Part shown: positions 48,467-57,567 of the stretch, piece after piece
How positions within the stretch are numbered: position 1 is the first letter of the stretch
Layout: every line of letters begins with the position of its first letter
NCBI GenBank assembly: GCA_965233625.1
Contig: OZ247499.1
Location: 3,782,001-3,846,000 of the forward strand
Direction: 5' to 3'
DNA: 64,000 bases
Origin: G965233625 sp965233625
GTDB taxonomy: Bacteria > Planctomycetota > Planctomycetia > Pirellulales > Pirellulaceae
Program-made: the position numbers and the translations under genes
The notes under the pieces: model-generated
What the model saw: the letters and a program-made list of their open reading frames with translations, nothing else
Told to the model about the DNA's origin: nothing
Database searches by the model: none

Positions 48467-49681
48467 TTAGCCAGCAAGCTTCTTCTGCGGCTGACTGCAC
48501 GTATTTTGTTTGCATGTATCAACAATACGCTGCAGAACCTGCCTGTTACGGTTCACGAACTGAGAACGCCAGCCTTCAAATAATTCCGCATCCGGCCGCC
48601 ACTTCTGCGCGACAGCTTCCTGCAACTGGGCTGCGGCCTTTGTTGTGTCCGGGTCAAGCCGCAGGAGCAGATCCGCCGGCAGTTCCGCGGAGAAGGCCGA
48701 CGGATTATTCACAACCGCCACGGCAGGGCTTGCCAGTAGCGATTTGATAATCGCACCTTCAATAGAAGCGGACCAAAGCGAAGGCACCAGCGTCACCGTT
48801 GCGGCGGTGATCTCTTCGGCCAACCCGGTATCCCACGACATAGCTTGCAGGCGGCAGTTGGGCGGTATATCCAGCGATTCATTGCTGCGTTTCACCACGC
48901 GCGGTGAACAGGGGAACAGGAAGCTGAGTTCAGGAGATTTCCGCGCGACTTCAAACGCCCACCACACACCTTTGGCCGCGACCACGTGCCCGTGGAAGAC
49001 AACATCGGCGGGCTTCTCCACTGCGTCGCTGGAATACGCATGGGCCGAACCCATATCGGCGGTCCAGAGTCCAATGGTGTGCACCACCGCGTCGGCGCCG
49101 AAGTGCGCGCGGGCCAGATCCGTCTGCCCCTGATTCTGCGTCAGATAACGCACCTTGCCGGCCGCGGTAAGACGCCGCAGGGCATCCAGAAACTGCGGTG
49201 TGTACTCGTCTTTTGCCGGATACGGTTTGCAGCCATGCTGCGCGCGGCTGCTGAAATCGCCGCCAACGCACCGCAAGCAGCTTTCGTTTTCGTGATCCAG
49301 ATGATTGTAGCTGCGTACGCAGAAATAGCTGCAATCCATCAGATAGATCCAGGTCGGCTGCGAACGCCGCTCGATAAACTGCTGGCACCACTCCACACCC
49401 AGCGACTGCGGGTGGATCAGCACCGCGTGTTCTGCATCCAGGCCGTCGCGATCGTGCAGGTGCGACTCCCACCGTGCGGCTTCCCGTTTTCTACGGCGGT
49501 GCTCCCGCCAGGCGGAAATCAGCTTCAACTTTTTAATGGACCGCCCGATGTTCACCTTCTTCGAGCCACGGTAGTGAATCACCACGTCGTCGCTAGTGCG
49601 GGCGCCCGCTTCTTCCACAAGAGCGGACATCAACTGCCCAACACCGCTATTTCCCGGCTCTATACCACTAAATATGTGCAT
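48467..49681 (-). CDS. Glycosyltransferase, GT4-like
   Basis: 404-residue GT-B-type glycosyltransferase. Start at ATG 49681 (MHIFSGIEPGNSGVGQLM), which begins the usual beta-strand and glycine-rich loop; an upstream start at 49708 adds nine residues. The C-terminal half has VVFHGHVVAAKGVWWAFEVA and the acceptor/nucleotide region VPSLWSASIEGAIIKSLLAS, typical of GT4 enzymes. A cysteine-rich patch (SCLRCVGGDFSSRAQHGCKP) may bind a metal. The gene is divergent from the methyltransferase gene at 49954 and heads the minus-strand glycan set. Confidence 0.78.
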   Translation of the reverse strand: MHIFSGIEPGNSGVGQLMSALVEEAGARTSDDVVIHYRGSKKVNIGRSIKKLKLISAWREHRRRKREAARWESHLHDRDGLDAEHAVLIHPQSLGVEWCQQFIERRSQPTWIYLMDCSYFCVRSYNHLDHENESCLRCVGGDFSSRAQHGCKPYPAKDEYTPQFLDALRRLTAAGKVRYLTQNQGQTDLARAHFGADAVVHTIGLWTADMGSAHAYSSDAVEKPADVVFHGHVVAAKGVWWAFEVARKSPELSFLFPCSPRVVKRSNESLDIPPNCRLQAMSWDTGLAEEITAATVTLVPSLWSASIEGAIIKSLLASPAVAVVNNPSAFSAELPADLLLRLDPDTTKAAAQLQEAVAQKWRPDAELFEGWRSQFVNRNRQVLQRIVDTCKQNTCSQPQKKLAG

Positions 49682-49953
49682 CGCAGTGTCCCAAGGGTGG
49701 TTCGGCAAAGTGAAGGTTTGCAGGCGTCCGGCTATAAGAATTCTCCGGCGTGCTACCTTCGCGAACCTGTTATTCCCGCGATGAAATTTCAGGACAACCC
49801 CAATATTTATGGGGCGATCGGATGCGAAGATTTATCCGCTAGCACTGCCCGCGCAGCGGAGTGAAATCTGTATTGATTCACTTCGGAAAATTGGAGTACC
49901 ATCATCCGCTTACCCGCACCCACCAGCCCATTGCACAACCCCATTGATTCACC

Positions 49954-50634
49954 ATGACGACCAAAACCGTCAGCGTCTGGGACGAACTCTTTTCAAGCCG
50001 CGCCTGGGGCCGCTATCCGCCCGAAGAACTGGTGCGGTTTATGGGCCGCAACTACAAAGACCCGGCACGCCGCGGCGATATCAAGGTGCTGGAACTGGGC
50101 TGCGGACCCGGCGCCAATATCTGGTTCCTGCATCGTGAAGGTTACGCCACGGCGGGCATCGACTTTTCGCCCACCGCCATCGAGCAGTCATCGCAGCGCA
50201 TTCAGCACGAAAACGCATCTTCGCCCGCACCGCCTGCCGACTTGCGGACGGGCGATTTCTGCCAGTTGCCGTGGGAGGATGCATCGTTCGATGTAGTGAT
50301 CGACATTCATGCGATTTACGCCAACCGGCTGAGTGTGATTTCTTCGGTCATCGCCGAATCACACCGCGTGCTCAAGCCCGGCGGACGGCACTTCTCCAAG
50401 ATGTGGGGCCTGGAAACAACCGGCGCCGGCGACGGCGTTGAGATTGAACCGGGCACCTGGGACGACATTCAATCGGGTCCCTGCCAGCAGATGGGCGTCA
50501 GCCATTTCTTCGACCGCGAGGAAATTCAAAATCTGTTTGCAGAATTCCAGTCGCTCAACCTGGATGAAATCCGCCGCACCGATAATGGCGGCGCCGTGAA
50601 GATCCAGGAATGGATTGTGGAGGCCCGCAAATGA
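49954..50634 (+). CDS. Class I SAM-dependent methyltransferase
   Basis: 226-residue methyltransferase with the complete SAM site: VLELGCGPGANIWFLHREGY, GIDFSPTAIEQ, LPWEDASFDVVIDIHAI and RVLKPGGRHFSKMWG. It opens the plus-strand nonulosonic acid operon and its stop overlaps the next start (ATGA). Expected to methylate a sugar in that pathway or glycan; position on the substrate unknown. The 250 bases to the divergent glycosyltransferase gene should carry promoters for both directions, but I picked no exact site. Confidence 0.88.
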   Translation: MTTKTVSVWDELFSSRAWGRYPPEELVRFMGRNYKDPARRGDIKVLELGCGPGANIWFLHREGYATAGIDFSPTAIEQSSQRIQHENASSPAPPADLRTGDFCQLPWEDASFDVVIDIHAIYANRLSVISSVIAESHRVLKPGGRHFSKMWGLETTGAGDGVEIEPGTWDDIQSGPCQQMGVSHFFDREEIQNLFAEFQSLNLDEIRRTDNGGAVKIQEWIVEARK

Positions 50635-51863
50635 ACGCCTTAGCGGATGAACGGATTCAGCCGCTGCGGATTGTTGTCGTGACCATGGCCCGGTCAGAAG
50701 CAGGCAGCTTCTTGCCCGTGCTGCGGCTTCTTCAGCAAGATCCGTCTTTCGACCTGCGCGTGGTGGTGGCGGGAAGCCATCTTTCGACTCAGTTCGGCAG
50801 CACCGGCGACCTGCTGGAGCAATCGGGCGTTAAGATCGCTGAACGCCTGGAGACGCAGTTAGATTCGTTTACCGGCCCGGGCATCGCCAAGTCCATCGGT
50901 CTAGGGACCATCGCCCTGGCCGATTGCTTCTCCCGGTTGCAGCCGGACCTGGTGTTCATCATCGGCGACCGTTGGGAACTGCTCTCGGTAACCAGCGCCG
51001 CAACTGCCGCGCGGATTCCCGTGGTGCATCATTCGGGCGGTGATCTGACCGAGGGCGCCATCGACAATCAGGTGCGGTTCGCCGTTTCGCAGATGAGCCA
51101 CCTGCACTTCGTCGCGATGCAGCAGCACGCAGACCGTCTGCTGCAGACCGGCGAAGAACCCTGGCGCGTGCACATCTCGGGCGAACCGGCGCTGGATGAG
51201 TTGCAGGAGATTGACTTCATGCCGGCTGATGAAATCGCAGCCAGCCTAGGCATTGAATTCCGGTCGCCGCTGATCCTGACCACGTATCATCCGACCACGC
51301 TGGGCGATCATTCCGCAGCCCACGAAGCCGACGTCTTTCTGAAAGCGCTGGAAAACATAGACGGCACGCTGATCATCAGCGCGCCCAATCCGGACATGGG
51401 CCGCGACGTTCTGGCCCAGCGACTGGTGCGATTCGCCCAGCAGCGCCCCGGCGCCGTATTTGTGCCGAGCCTGGGTCAGCGACGCTATTACAGCCTGATG
51501 CGGATCGCGGATCTGATGCTTGGCAATTCATCCAGCGGCATCTGGGAATCGCCCAGCTTCAAACTACCCGTCGTCAACATCGGCGCCCGGCAGCAAGGCC
51601 GCGTCCGCGCGGGCAACGTCATCGACTGCGACTTGCATCACGACGACATTCTCCGCAGCGTCAACCGCGCACTTGATCCGGCTTTCCGCCAGTCGCTACA
51701 CAACGTGGTGAACCCCTACGGCGCCGGCGATGCCGCCGTGAAGATTGTGCAGACGCTGAAGACCCTGCCTTCACGCGACAAGCTGTTGCAGAAACAGTTC
51801 ATTGACCACTTCAAAACGCAAAACGCTGCCGCACCGTCCGCTTTCGACAGAGCCTCCGCATGA
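50631..51863 (+). CDS. UDP-GlcNAc 2-epimerase, hydrolysing (LegG/NeuC type)
   Basis: 410-residue hydrolysing NDP-sugar 2-epimerase. In nonulosonic acid synthesis such enzymes remove the nucleotide and invert C2 to give the hexose that NeuB/LegI condenses with phosphoenolpyruvate. Marks: RIVVVTMARSEAGSFLPVLR, VVAGSHLSTQFG, FIIGDRWELLSVTSAA, HHSGGDLTEGAIDNQVRFAV (a strong signature of this family), and NSSSGIWESPSFKLPVVNIG. ATG 50631 has GGAGG seven bases upstream and overlaps the preceding TGA as ATGA. The substrate could be UDP-diacetamido sugar (LegG) or UDP-GlcNAc (NeuC); the neighbours LegB and LegC favour LegG. Confidence 0.88.
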   Translation: MNALADERIQPLRIVVVTMARSEAGSFLPVLRLLQQDPSFDLRVVVAGSHLSTQFGSTGDLLEQSGVKIAERLETQLDSFTGPGIAKSIGLGTIALADCFSRLQPDLVFIIGDRWELLSVTSAATAARIPVVHHSGGDLTEGAIDNQVRFAVSQMSHLHFVAMQQHADRLLQTGEEPWRVHISGEPALDELQEIDFMPADEIAASLGIEFRSPLILTTYHPTTLGDHSAAHEADVFLKALENIDGTLIISAPNPDMGRDVLAQRLVRFAQQRPGAVFVPSLGQRRYYSLMRIADLMLGNSSSGIWESPSFKLPVVNIGARQQGRVRAGNVIDCDLHHDDILRSVNRALDPAFRQSLHNVVNPYGAGDAAVKIVQTLKTLPSRDKLLQKQFIDHFKTQNAAAPSAFDRASA

Positions 51864-52942
51864 CCCACCAGGTATTCACCACTCAAGACGAACAGGCGTG
51901 GCTGGCAGAATTAAGCTGCTTCCCGCTGCTCGAAGTCTTCTACTCGCCGCGTTACCATCGCATGCACGAGTTGAATGGCGATGGCGCCGCGCACCTGTGG
52001 TCGTACGAATCGGGCGGCCGGAAGTTTGTCCACTGCTTTATGAAACGGCAGATCGACCAGGTTGGTAGTGTAGCGTTGGATCAGCCGCACTTTGATCTGG
52101 AATCTGTCTACGGTTCCACCGGGCCGCTTTCCACCAGCGATGATCCGGCGTTTATCGAAGAAGCCTGGGACGCCTTTGGGCAGTGGTGCCGCAGCGAAAA
52201 CATCGTGGCTGAGTTCGTGCGTTTCAACGCCGTGTTGCAGAACCACACTTCGGCGCCGGCCGCGATCAAACTGTGGCAGTCGCGTGATTCGGTGGCCGTG
52301 CAGCTTGACCCGTGTGCGGAAACGATGTGGAAGAATTACCCTTCCAAACAACGCAACATGCTGCGTAAAGCAGAGAAGGCGGGCCTGATCTGCCGCACCG
52401 GGCAGGGCGAAGATTTTGACGTGTTCCGCCGCATGTATCTGCAGACGATGGACTACAACGCGGCGCCCAGCTACTTCCAGTACAGCGACGCCTATTTCGC
52501 CGCTTTGCAGAAGATGGTCCAGCAGACCGGCTTCCTGCTGATGGTGGAGGACGAAGGACAGCCGGTGGCGTCGGGCGCCTTCCTGGCGTTTAAGAACTGC
52601 GTCACGTATCACCTGGGCGCCAGTGAGTTTTCCGCCCGCGACAAGGCGCCCAGCAATCTGCTGCTGCACGAGGCAGCGACCCGCGCCGCCGCGATGGACA
52701 TGCAGTGGATGCATCTAGGCGCCGGCCGCACCAACTCGCCAGACGATTCGCTGTTGCGGTTCAAAGCCAGCGTTTCGCGGACGCGGCTGCAGTATTACAC
52801 GGGCACCTGCATTCATAACCCCACAGCCTACCAGCAGCTTTGCAACCTCTGGCGGCAGCAGGACGCGCGGCCGGAACCGCCGCAATTCTTCCTTCTGTAC
52901 CGCTTGCCAGTTTCATCAGCCACATCCAGCGAGGCGGCGTAA
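51860..52942 (+). CDS. FemAB/GNAT-like acyltransferase
   Basis: 360-residue acyltransferase with the double-GNAT look of FemAB/BioF2-like proteins. Seen: a first half with VFYSPRYHRMHELNGDGAAH, then YPSKQRNMLRKAEKAGLICR, and a second half with PVASGAFLAFKNCVTYHLGA, SNLLLHEAATRAAAMDMQWM and HLGAGRTNS. ATGA overlap with the epimerase gene and a two-base gap to the synthase gene show tight coupling. It may transfer an acyl group to the C5 or C7 amine of the sugar, in the place where other bacteria use the smaller LegH N-acetyltransferase. That role is inferred from position only. Confidence 0.75.
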   Translation: MTHQVFTTQDEQAWLAELSCFPLLEVFYSPRYHRMHELNGDGAAHLWSYESGGRKFVHCFMKRQIDQVGSVALDQPHFDLESVYGSTGPLSTSDDPAFIEEAWDAFGQWCRSENIVAEFVRFNAVLQNHTSAPAAIKLWQSRDSVAVQLDPCAETMWKNYPSKQRNMLRKAEKAGLICRTGQGEDFDVFRRMYLQTMDYNAAPSYFQYSDAYFAALQKMVQQTGFLLMVEDEGQPVASGAFLAFKNCVTYHLGASEFSARDKAPSNLLLHEAATRAAAMDMQWMHLGAGRTNSPDDSLLRFKASVSRTRLQYYTGTCIHNPTAYQQLCNLWRQQDARPEPPQFFLLYRLPVSSATSSEAA

Positions 52943-52944
52943 CC

Positions 52945-54021
52945 ATGCACTTTGAATCCGCAGACTTTGACTTCGCAACCGTCCGCCACCCGGTGATCAT
53001 CGCCGAAGTGGGCGTGAACCATAACTGCGATGCGACCATCGCCCGCAAGATGGTGGACGCGGCCATCGACGCCGGCGCCGACGTGATTAAATTCCAGCGG
53101 TTTATCGCCGCCATCGAGATCAGCACCTTCGCCGAAAAAGCAGAGTACCAGCAGAACTCAACAGGCGAAGCCGGTTCGCAACTGGAGATGTGCCAGGCGC
53201 TGGAACTGCCCGATGACGAACTTCGCGCGATGAAAGACTATTGTGCGCAGCGGAAGATGCCTTTCCTGTGCACCGCGTTTGAACACGATAGTGTCGACTT
53301 CCTGGTGGATGAACTGGGACTGAGTTCGCTGAAGGTTCCTTCGCCTGAGATCACCAACATCCCGCTGCTGCAACAGATCGGCGGCAAGCAGGTAGGCGTG
53401 CTGCTTTCGACCGGAGCCAGCACCCTGGCCGAAGTGGCTGTGGCGATTGAAACGCTCCGCGACGCGGGCTGCCCGGAAATCGCCCTGATGCACTGCGTGT
53501 CGGAATACCCGACGCCGCCGGACCAGGCGAACCTGAAGGCGATGCACACGCTGCGCGATGCGTTTCAACTTCCTGCCGGCTTTTCCGACCATACGGCCGG
53601 TTGCGAAATCGCCATCGCCGCCGCCGCTCTTGGCGCCTGTGTGATTGAGAAGCACTTTACGCTGGACCGCAACATGCCCGGCCCGGATCATCAGGCTTCG
53701 ATTGAGCCAGACGAACTTGCCGCGCTGGTCAAAGGCACCCGCGCTGCGGCCGCCGCCGTGGGCACGGGCGTGAAGAAACCGATGCCGTGCGAAATGGGCA
53801 ACCGCCCGCTCATTCAAAAAGGGCTGGTCTGCAATGTCGAGCACCTGACGCCCGGCACGGTGCTGACCGAAGAGATGATCGGCGTCAAACGGCCTTGGAC
53901 GCCCGGCGGCATTGCCCCGGCCGACCTGCAGAAAGTTGTGGGCATGCAGCTCACCGAAGAAGTCAGTTACGATCAACCACTGAGCTGGAGTATGTTCCGT
54001 GCCAACGCAAAATGCCTATGA
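52945..54021 (+). CDS. Nonulosonic acid synthase (LegI/NeuB family)
   Basis: 358-residue N-acetylneuraminate-synthase family enzyme, joining the hexosamine with phosphoenolpyruvate to make a nine-carbon acid. Seen: VIIAEVGVNHNCDATIARKM, FIKFQ-like ADVIKFQRF, CTAFEHDSVDFL, KVPSPEITNIPLL, MHCVSEYPTP, FSDHTAGCEIAIAAAALGA, EKHFTLDRNMPGPDHQAS, and a C-terminal SAF (antifreeze-like) domain (about 295-358). ATG 52945 follows the acyltransferase TAA at two bases; the longer ORF start at 52840 lies inside that gene. Product inferred as legionaminic-type acid from the neighbours; sialic acid cannot be ruled out. Confidence 0.9.
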   Translation: MHFESADFDFATVRHPVIIAEVGVNHNCDATIARKMVDAAIDAGADVIKFQRFIAAIEISTFAEKAEYQQNSTGEAGSQLEMCQALELPDDELRAMKDYCAQRKMPFLCTAFEHDSVDFLVDELGLSSLKVPSPEITNIPLLQQIGGKQVGVLLSTGASTLAEVAVAIETLRDAGCPEIALMHCVSEYPTPPDQANLKAMHTLRDAFQLPAGFSDHTAGCEIAIAAAALGACVIEKHFTLDRNMPGPDHQASIEPDELAALVKGTRAAAAAVGTGVKKPMPCEMGNRPLIQKGLVCNVEHLTPGTVLTEEMIGVKRPWTPGGIAPADLQKVVGMQLTEEVSYDQPLSWSMFRANAKCL

Positions 54022-54733
54022 CGCTTTAGCGCCCCACTACCGCGACTACTCCGGCAAACGCGGCGAGTACCTGGCTGCCGTGGATCAATATGTGATCGAC
54101 GGAATCAACGCAGCCAATCCCGCCATCCTGGATGTCGGCGCCGGCGACGGAGTCCGCGGAACCACCATCGCCCGCGCAAGCCAGGCCAGCCGCCTGGTGC
54201 TGTCAGACAACAGCGCCGCCATGGCGGACATGTGCCGCCAGCAGGGCGCGGACGAAGTGTGGGAGTGCACTGCCGAGGAACTGCCCGGCGAAGACGCGAC
54301 GTTCGACGTCGTGCTGTGTCTCTGGAACGTGCTGGGCCACATCCCGGACCGCGCCAGCCGCGTTGCATCGCTGAAGCGGATCGTGGCGTTGCTGAAACCA
54401 GGCGGGCAGTTGTTTATTGACGTGAATAACCGGCACAACGCACTGGCCTACGGCCGCCGCCGGGTGCTCATGCGGCGGCTGCTTGACAGTGTTTACTATC
54501 ACGAAAGCCGCGGCGATGTTTCGTATGTGTGGGAAGTGGCCGGTTCCAAATTCCCCAGTCGCGGGCACTTGTTCATTCCGCGCGAAGTGGAAACGCTGTT
54601 CGCCGAAGCGGGCCTACTGGTCGAGAACCGCGTCAGCATCAATTACGCCACCGGCGAGAAATCGGATTCGCCCCACGCCGGGCAACTGGTGTACACGCTT
54701 TGCACGCCCCGCGCGATGCAGGCTGCAGCTTAG
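53999..54733 (+). CDS. Class I SAM-dependent methyltransferase
   Basis: 244-residue methyltransferase. SAM motif ILDVGAGDGVRGTTIARASQ, RLVLSDNSAAMADMC, ATFDVVLCLWNVLGHI and LLKPGGQLFIDVNNRH. GTG start at 53999 lies inside the synthase gene (23-base overlap), so it is translated by coupling. It may methylate the nonulosonic acid or a precursor. C-terminal half includes FIPREVETLFAEAGLLVENR. Confidence 0.85.
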   Translation: MPTQNAYDALAPHYRDYSGKRGEYLAAVDQYVIDGINAANPAILDVGAGDGVRGTTIARASQASRLVLSDNSAAMADMCRQQGADEVWECTAEELPGEDATFDVVLCLWNVLGHIPDRASRVASLKRIVALLKPGGQLFIDVNNRHNALAYGRRRVLMRRLLDSVYYHESRGDVSYVWEVAGSKFPSRGHLFIPREVETLFAEAGLLVENRVSINYATGEKSDSPHAGQLVYTLCTPRAMQAAA

Positions 54734-54784
54734 TCAGACAATTATCCCGGAAATCACTTTTCCACTTAGTCAGGAAGATCAGCC

Positions 54785-55831
54785 GTGAGACGGATCTTAA
54801 TCGCAGGCTTCGGAAGCATCGGACGCCGGCACTTACGCAACATCCGGCATCTACTGCCACAAGCTGAAATTACGGTCTGGCGGCAACACTCGCCCGTCGA
54901 GCCTGGCGCCACACCGCCCGAAGGCGCGGACGCTGTGGTTGGCAGCGAAGCCGAAGCCACTGCGTCGCAGCCCGATGCGGTGATTGTCTCCGGCCCGGCG
55001 ACGACGCACATCGAAACGGCCACCACCTTCGCCCGGCTGGGCGCACACCTGTTCGTTGAGAAACCGCTTTCGCATTCGCTGCAAGGCGTGGAACAGCTTA
55101 TCGAAATCTGCGAGCGTCAGAACACGGTGCTGATGACCGGCTACGTGCTGCGGTTCCTTCCCGCCCTGCACTGCATCCGCAAGCTTGTGCATGAAAACGC
55201 CGTTGGCAAAGTTCGCTCCGCCCGGATCGAAGTGGGGCAGTACCTGCCGGACTGGCGCCCGGATGCTGATTATCGGACAGGTGTCACGGCGCAGCAGAAA
55301 CTCGGCGGCGGCGCGCTGCTGGAGCTGAGCCACGAGCTGGATTACACACGCTGGCTGCTGGGCGACCCGCAAGCCGTGACCGCGGTGGCCCGTAAGGTCA
55401 GCGATCTGGATATCGATGTAGAAGACGTCGCCGAAGTGGTTCTGGATTACGGACCCGGCGGCCCGTTGGCTGCAGTGCATGTGGACCTGCTGCAACGCGA
55501 AGCCGCGATGAGCTGCCAGATCATTGGTTCGACCGGTACGATCCGCTCGGACCTGATCCGCGAAGAGGTTGAACTGTTCACCGTCAGCAGCGGAAACTTT
55601 GAGAAAGTCGAGTTCACCAAATCCGCAGACGGTAACGAGCCTTACGTCCGCCAGTTCGAATGCTTCCTGCAATGTGCGGCGGAAGGTTCGCAACCGCCGG
55701 CAGATGGCCGGGCAGGTAAGCGGGCGCTGGAGATTGTGCTGGCCGCCAAGCAGTCTTCGGAGGAGAGCCGGGAAATTCGTCTTCCCGCATTGCGGCAGGA
55801 TGTGGACAATACTGCCAGACGCGCTTCTTAA
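54785..55831 (+). CDS. Gfo/Idh/MocA-family NAD(P)-dependent oxidoreductase
   Basis: 348-residue sugar dehydrogenase-like enzyme. Rossmann start RRILIAGFGSIGRRHLRNIR, the EKP motif in HLFVEKPLS, and a C-terminal alpha/beta domain with LGGGALLELSHELDYTRWLL. GTG start at 54785, with AGGAAG about 10 bases upstream. Members in nonulosonic acid clusters oxidise or reduce a sugar or UDP/GDP-sugar; the exact step here is unknown. The gene lies 51 bases after the methyltransferase and 15 before the CMP transferase. Confidence 0.85.
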   Translation: MRRILIAGFGSIGRRHLRNIRHLLPQAEITVWRQHSPVEPGATPPEGADAVVGSEAEATASQPDAVIVSGPATTHIETATTFARLGAHLFVEKPLSHSLQGVEQLIEICERQNTVLMTGYVLRFLPALHCIRKLVHENAVGKVRSARIEVGQYLPDWRPDADYRTGVTAQQKLGGGALLELSHELDYTRWLLGDPQAVTAVARKVSDLDIDVEDVAEVVLDYGPGGPLAAVHVDLLQREAAMSCQIIGSTGTIRSDLIREEVELFTVSSGNFEKVEFTKSADGNEPYVRQFECFLQCAAEGSQPPADGRAGKRALEIVLAAKQSSEESREIRLPALRQDVDNTARRAS

Positions 55832-55846
55832 GGATGAGACCGTAAC

Positions 55847-56551
55847 ATGTCAGAACGACGCTGTACTGCATTTATCTTCGCCCGTGGCGGATCGAAAGGT
55901 GTGCCGCGGAAGAATGTCCGTGAACTTGGCGGCAAGCCGCTGATTGCGCATAGCATCGAGACGGCGCTCGCCTGCCCTTCGATCAGCCGCGTGGTTGTTT
56001 CGACCGATGATGAGGAAATTGCCGCCGTCGCCCGCGCTGCCGGGGCGGAAACGCCTTGGATGCGGCCCGCGGAACTGGCCCGCGACGACAGTCCGGAGTG
56101 GCTTGCGTGGCGGCATGCGATTAACGCAGAACGCGACGCCGGTCATCCAATGGACGTTTTTGTCTGCCTGCCGCCGACCAGCCCGCTGCGTGCGGTGGAA
56201 GATGTGGAGGCAGCGATTGCGGCGCTGCAGGGCGAAGTGGACCTGGTCATCTCTTCGACACCCGCCGCGCGAAGCCCGCATCTGAATATGGTCACGCTGG
56301 ACGAAGAAGGTTTCGCCCGGCTGATGATTACGCCTGACAAGAAAATTGTCCGTCGGCAGGATGCACCACCTGCCTACGATGTGACAACCGTTGTTTACGC
56401 CGCCCGCCCACAATACATCCTTGAGTCCGATGAATTCTTCGGCGGCAATGTGAAGTCCGTGGTTATTCCACCTGAAAGGGCGCTGGATATCGATACGCCA
56501 CTCGATTTCCGCATCGCCGAAATCATGTTCGCCGATAGAAAATCCGCTTAG
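55847..56551 (+). CDS. Acylneuraminate/legionaminate cytidylyltransferase (LegF/NeuA)
   Basis: Activates the nonulosonic acid with CTP to the CMP-sugar used by glycosyltransferases. 234 residues. Family marks: CTAFIFARGGSKGVPRKNVR, GGKPLIAHSIETAL, VVVSTDDEEIAAVA and DVFVCLPPTSPLRAVEDVEA, then the C-terminal acid-specific region ending in DIDTPLDFRIAE. The length and motifs fit the short NeuA/LegF enzymes. It follows the Gfo/Idh/MocA gene by 15 bases. A repeat element R1 lies just after its stop. Confidence 0.92.
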   Translation: MSERRCTAFIFARGGSKGVPRKNVRELGGKPLIAHSIETALACPSISRVVVSTDDEEIAAVARAAGAETPWMRPAELARDDSPEWLAWRHAINAERDAGHPMDVFVCLPPTSPLRAVEDVEAAIAALQGEVDLVISSTPAARSPHLNMVTLDEEGFARLMITPDKKIVRRQDAPPAYDVTTVVYAARPQYILESDEFFGGNVKSVVIPPERALDIDTPLDFRIAEIMFADRKSA

Positions 56552-56566
56552 TGTTTACAAAAAGTT

Positions 56567-56637
56567 GTAGGTCAGGCGCCTGCCTGACAGTGCAACGGAG
56601 TCCACCCCAACCGATGTCAGGCAGGCGCCTGACCTAC
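56567..56637. repeat. Dispersed inverted-repeat element R1, copy B
   Basis: Same 22-bp inverted arms as at 7201-7271 (56567-56588 and 56616-56637). The 27-base interior matches the reverse complement of the copy A interior at most positions, so the two copies lie in opposite orientation. It sits 15 bases after the NeuA-like stop, inside what is otherwise one operon. Confidence 0.85.
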
Positions 56638-56675
56638 GGGTTGAAGCCAAATCGACGTTAACTCACTGACGCCCC

Positions 56676-57473
56676 ATGAAAACCATCTCGCAGCTATCCT
56701 CCCTCGAAAACCGCGTTGCGCTGATCACGGGCGGCGCCGGGCACCTGGGACGCGCGATGGGCGCCGCCCTGGCAGAGTTAGGGGCTGCGATTGTGGTGGC
56801 GGATATTAATGGAGAAGCGGCGGCAGCAGCTGCCAGAGATATTGCTGATGAATACGGTGTGAAAGCCAGTCCGTTCATCCTCGACGTCGAAGATCAGCAG
56901 CAGGTCGCTGCCGCCCCGGACTGGGTTCGCGAACATTTCGGCGGGCTGAACATTTTGATCAACAACGCGGCGTTCTATGGCGAGATTGAAGGCTGGGGCG
57001 TTCCCTTCGGTCAGGAAACCGCCAAGGCCTGGCAGAAGGTGCTGGGCGTGAACCTCACGGGCGCCTTCATGCTTGCTCAGGCATGTGCCCCGTTGATCAA
57101 AGAAAGCACACACGGTTCGATCATCAACATCAGTTCGCTCTATGCACTGCTTGGCCCGGATCACCGGATTTACGACGGCACAGAAATGTGTAACCCGGCC
57201 GTGTACTCGGCAGGCAAAGCGGGCACGCTGCAGATGTCGCGGTGGCTGGCGACGATGCTGGCTCCGGATGTACGCGTCAACTCGATCACGCCCGGCGGCA
57301 TCTTCCGCGATCATGTAGACCCGTTTCATGCGGCGTATTGCCAGCGGACCCCAATGAAACGGATGGCGACGGAAGAAGATTTCAAAGGTGTGGCGGCTTA
57401 TCTTGCTTCAGACCTTTCAGCCTATGTGACCGGTCAGAATCTAGTTGTCGATGGCGGATGGTCCGCCTGGTAA
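56676..57473 (+). CDS. Short-chain dehydrogenase/reductase, PtmA-like
   Basis: 265-residue classical SDR. TGGAGHLGRAMG cofactor motif, LNILINNAAFYGEIEGWGVP, INISSLYALLG (catalytic Ser), PAVYSAGKAGTLQMSRW (YxxxK) and the C-terminal TGQNLVVDGGWSAW. It lies in the nonulosonic acid operon between the CMP transferase and the CBS-nucleotidyltransferase. The corresponding Campylobacter cluster has an SDR (PtmA) next to PtmE; the match of place and family suggests the same role, which I have not confirmed by sequence identity. Confidence 0.85.
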   Translation: MKTISQLSSLENRVALITGGAGHLGRAMGAALAELGAAIVVADINGEAAAAAARDIADEYGVKASPFILDVEDQQQVAAAPDWVREHFGGLNILINNAAFYGEIEGWGVPFGQETAKAWQKVLGVNLTGAFMLAQACAPLIKESTHGSIINISSLYALLGPDHRIYDGTEMCNPAVYSAGKAGTLQMSRWLATMLAPDVRVNSITPGGIFRDHVDPFHAAYCQRTPMKRMATEEDFKGVAAYLASDLSAYVTGQNLVVDGGWSAW

Positions 57474-57567
57474 TTTTCGCGGCGTTGTCAAAGGGAAGCC
57501 ATCCAGGCTTTGCACAAAACAGGTATCCGGACGGACCCGGATTCATTTAGACAAGGAAGGTGGACAG

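Noticed and set aside
48986..49864. Plus-strand 292-codon frame opposite the glycosyltransferase
   Set aside because: No motif of its own; the glycosyltransferase on the minus strand explains the region.
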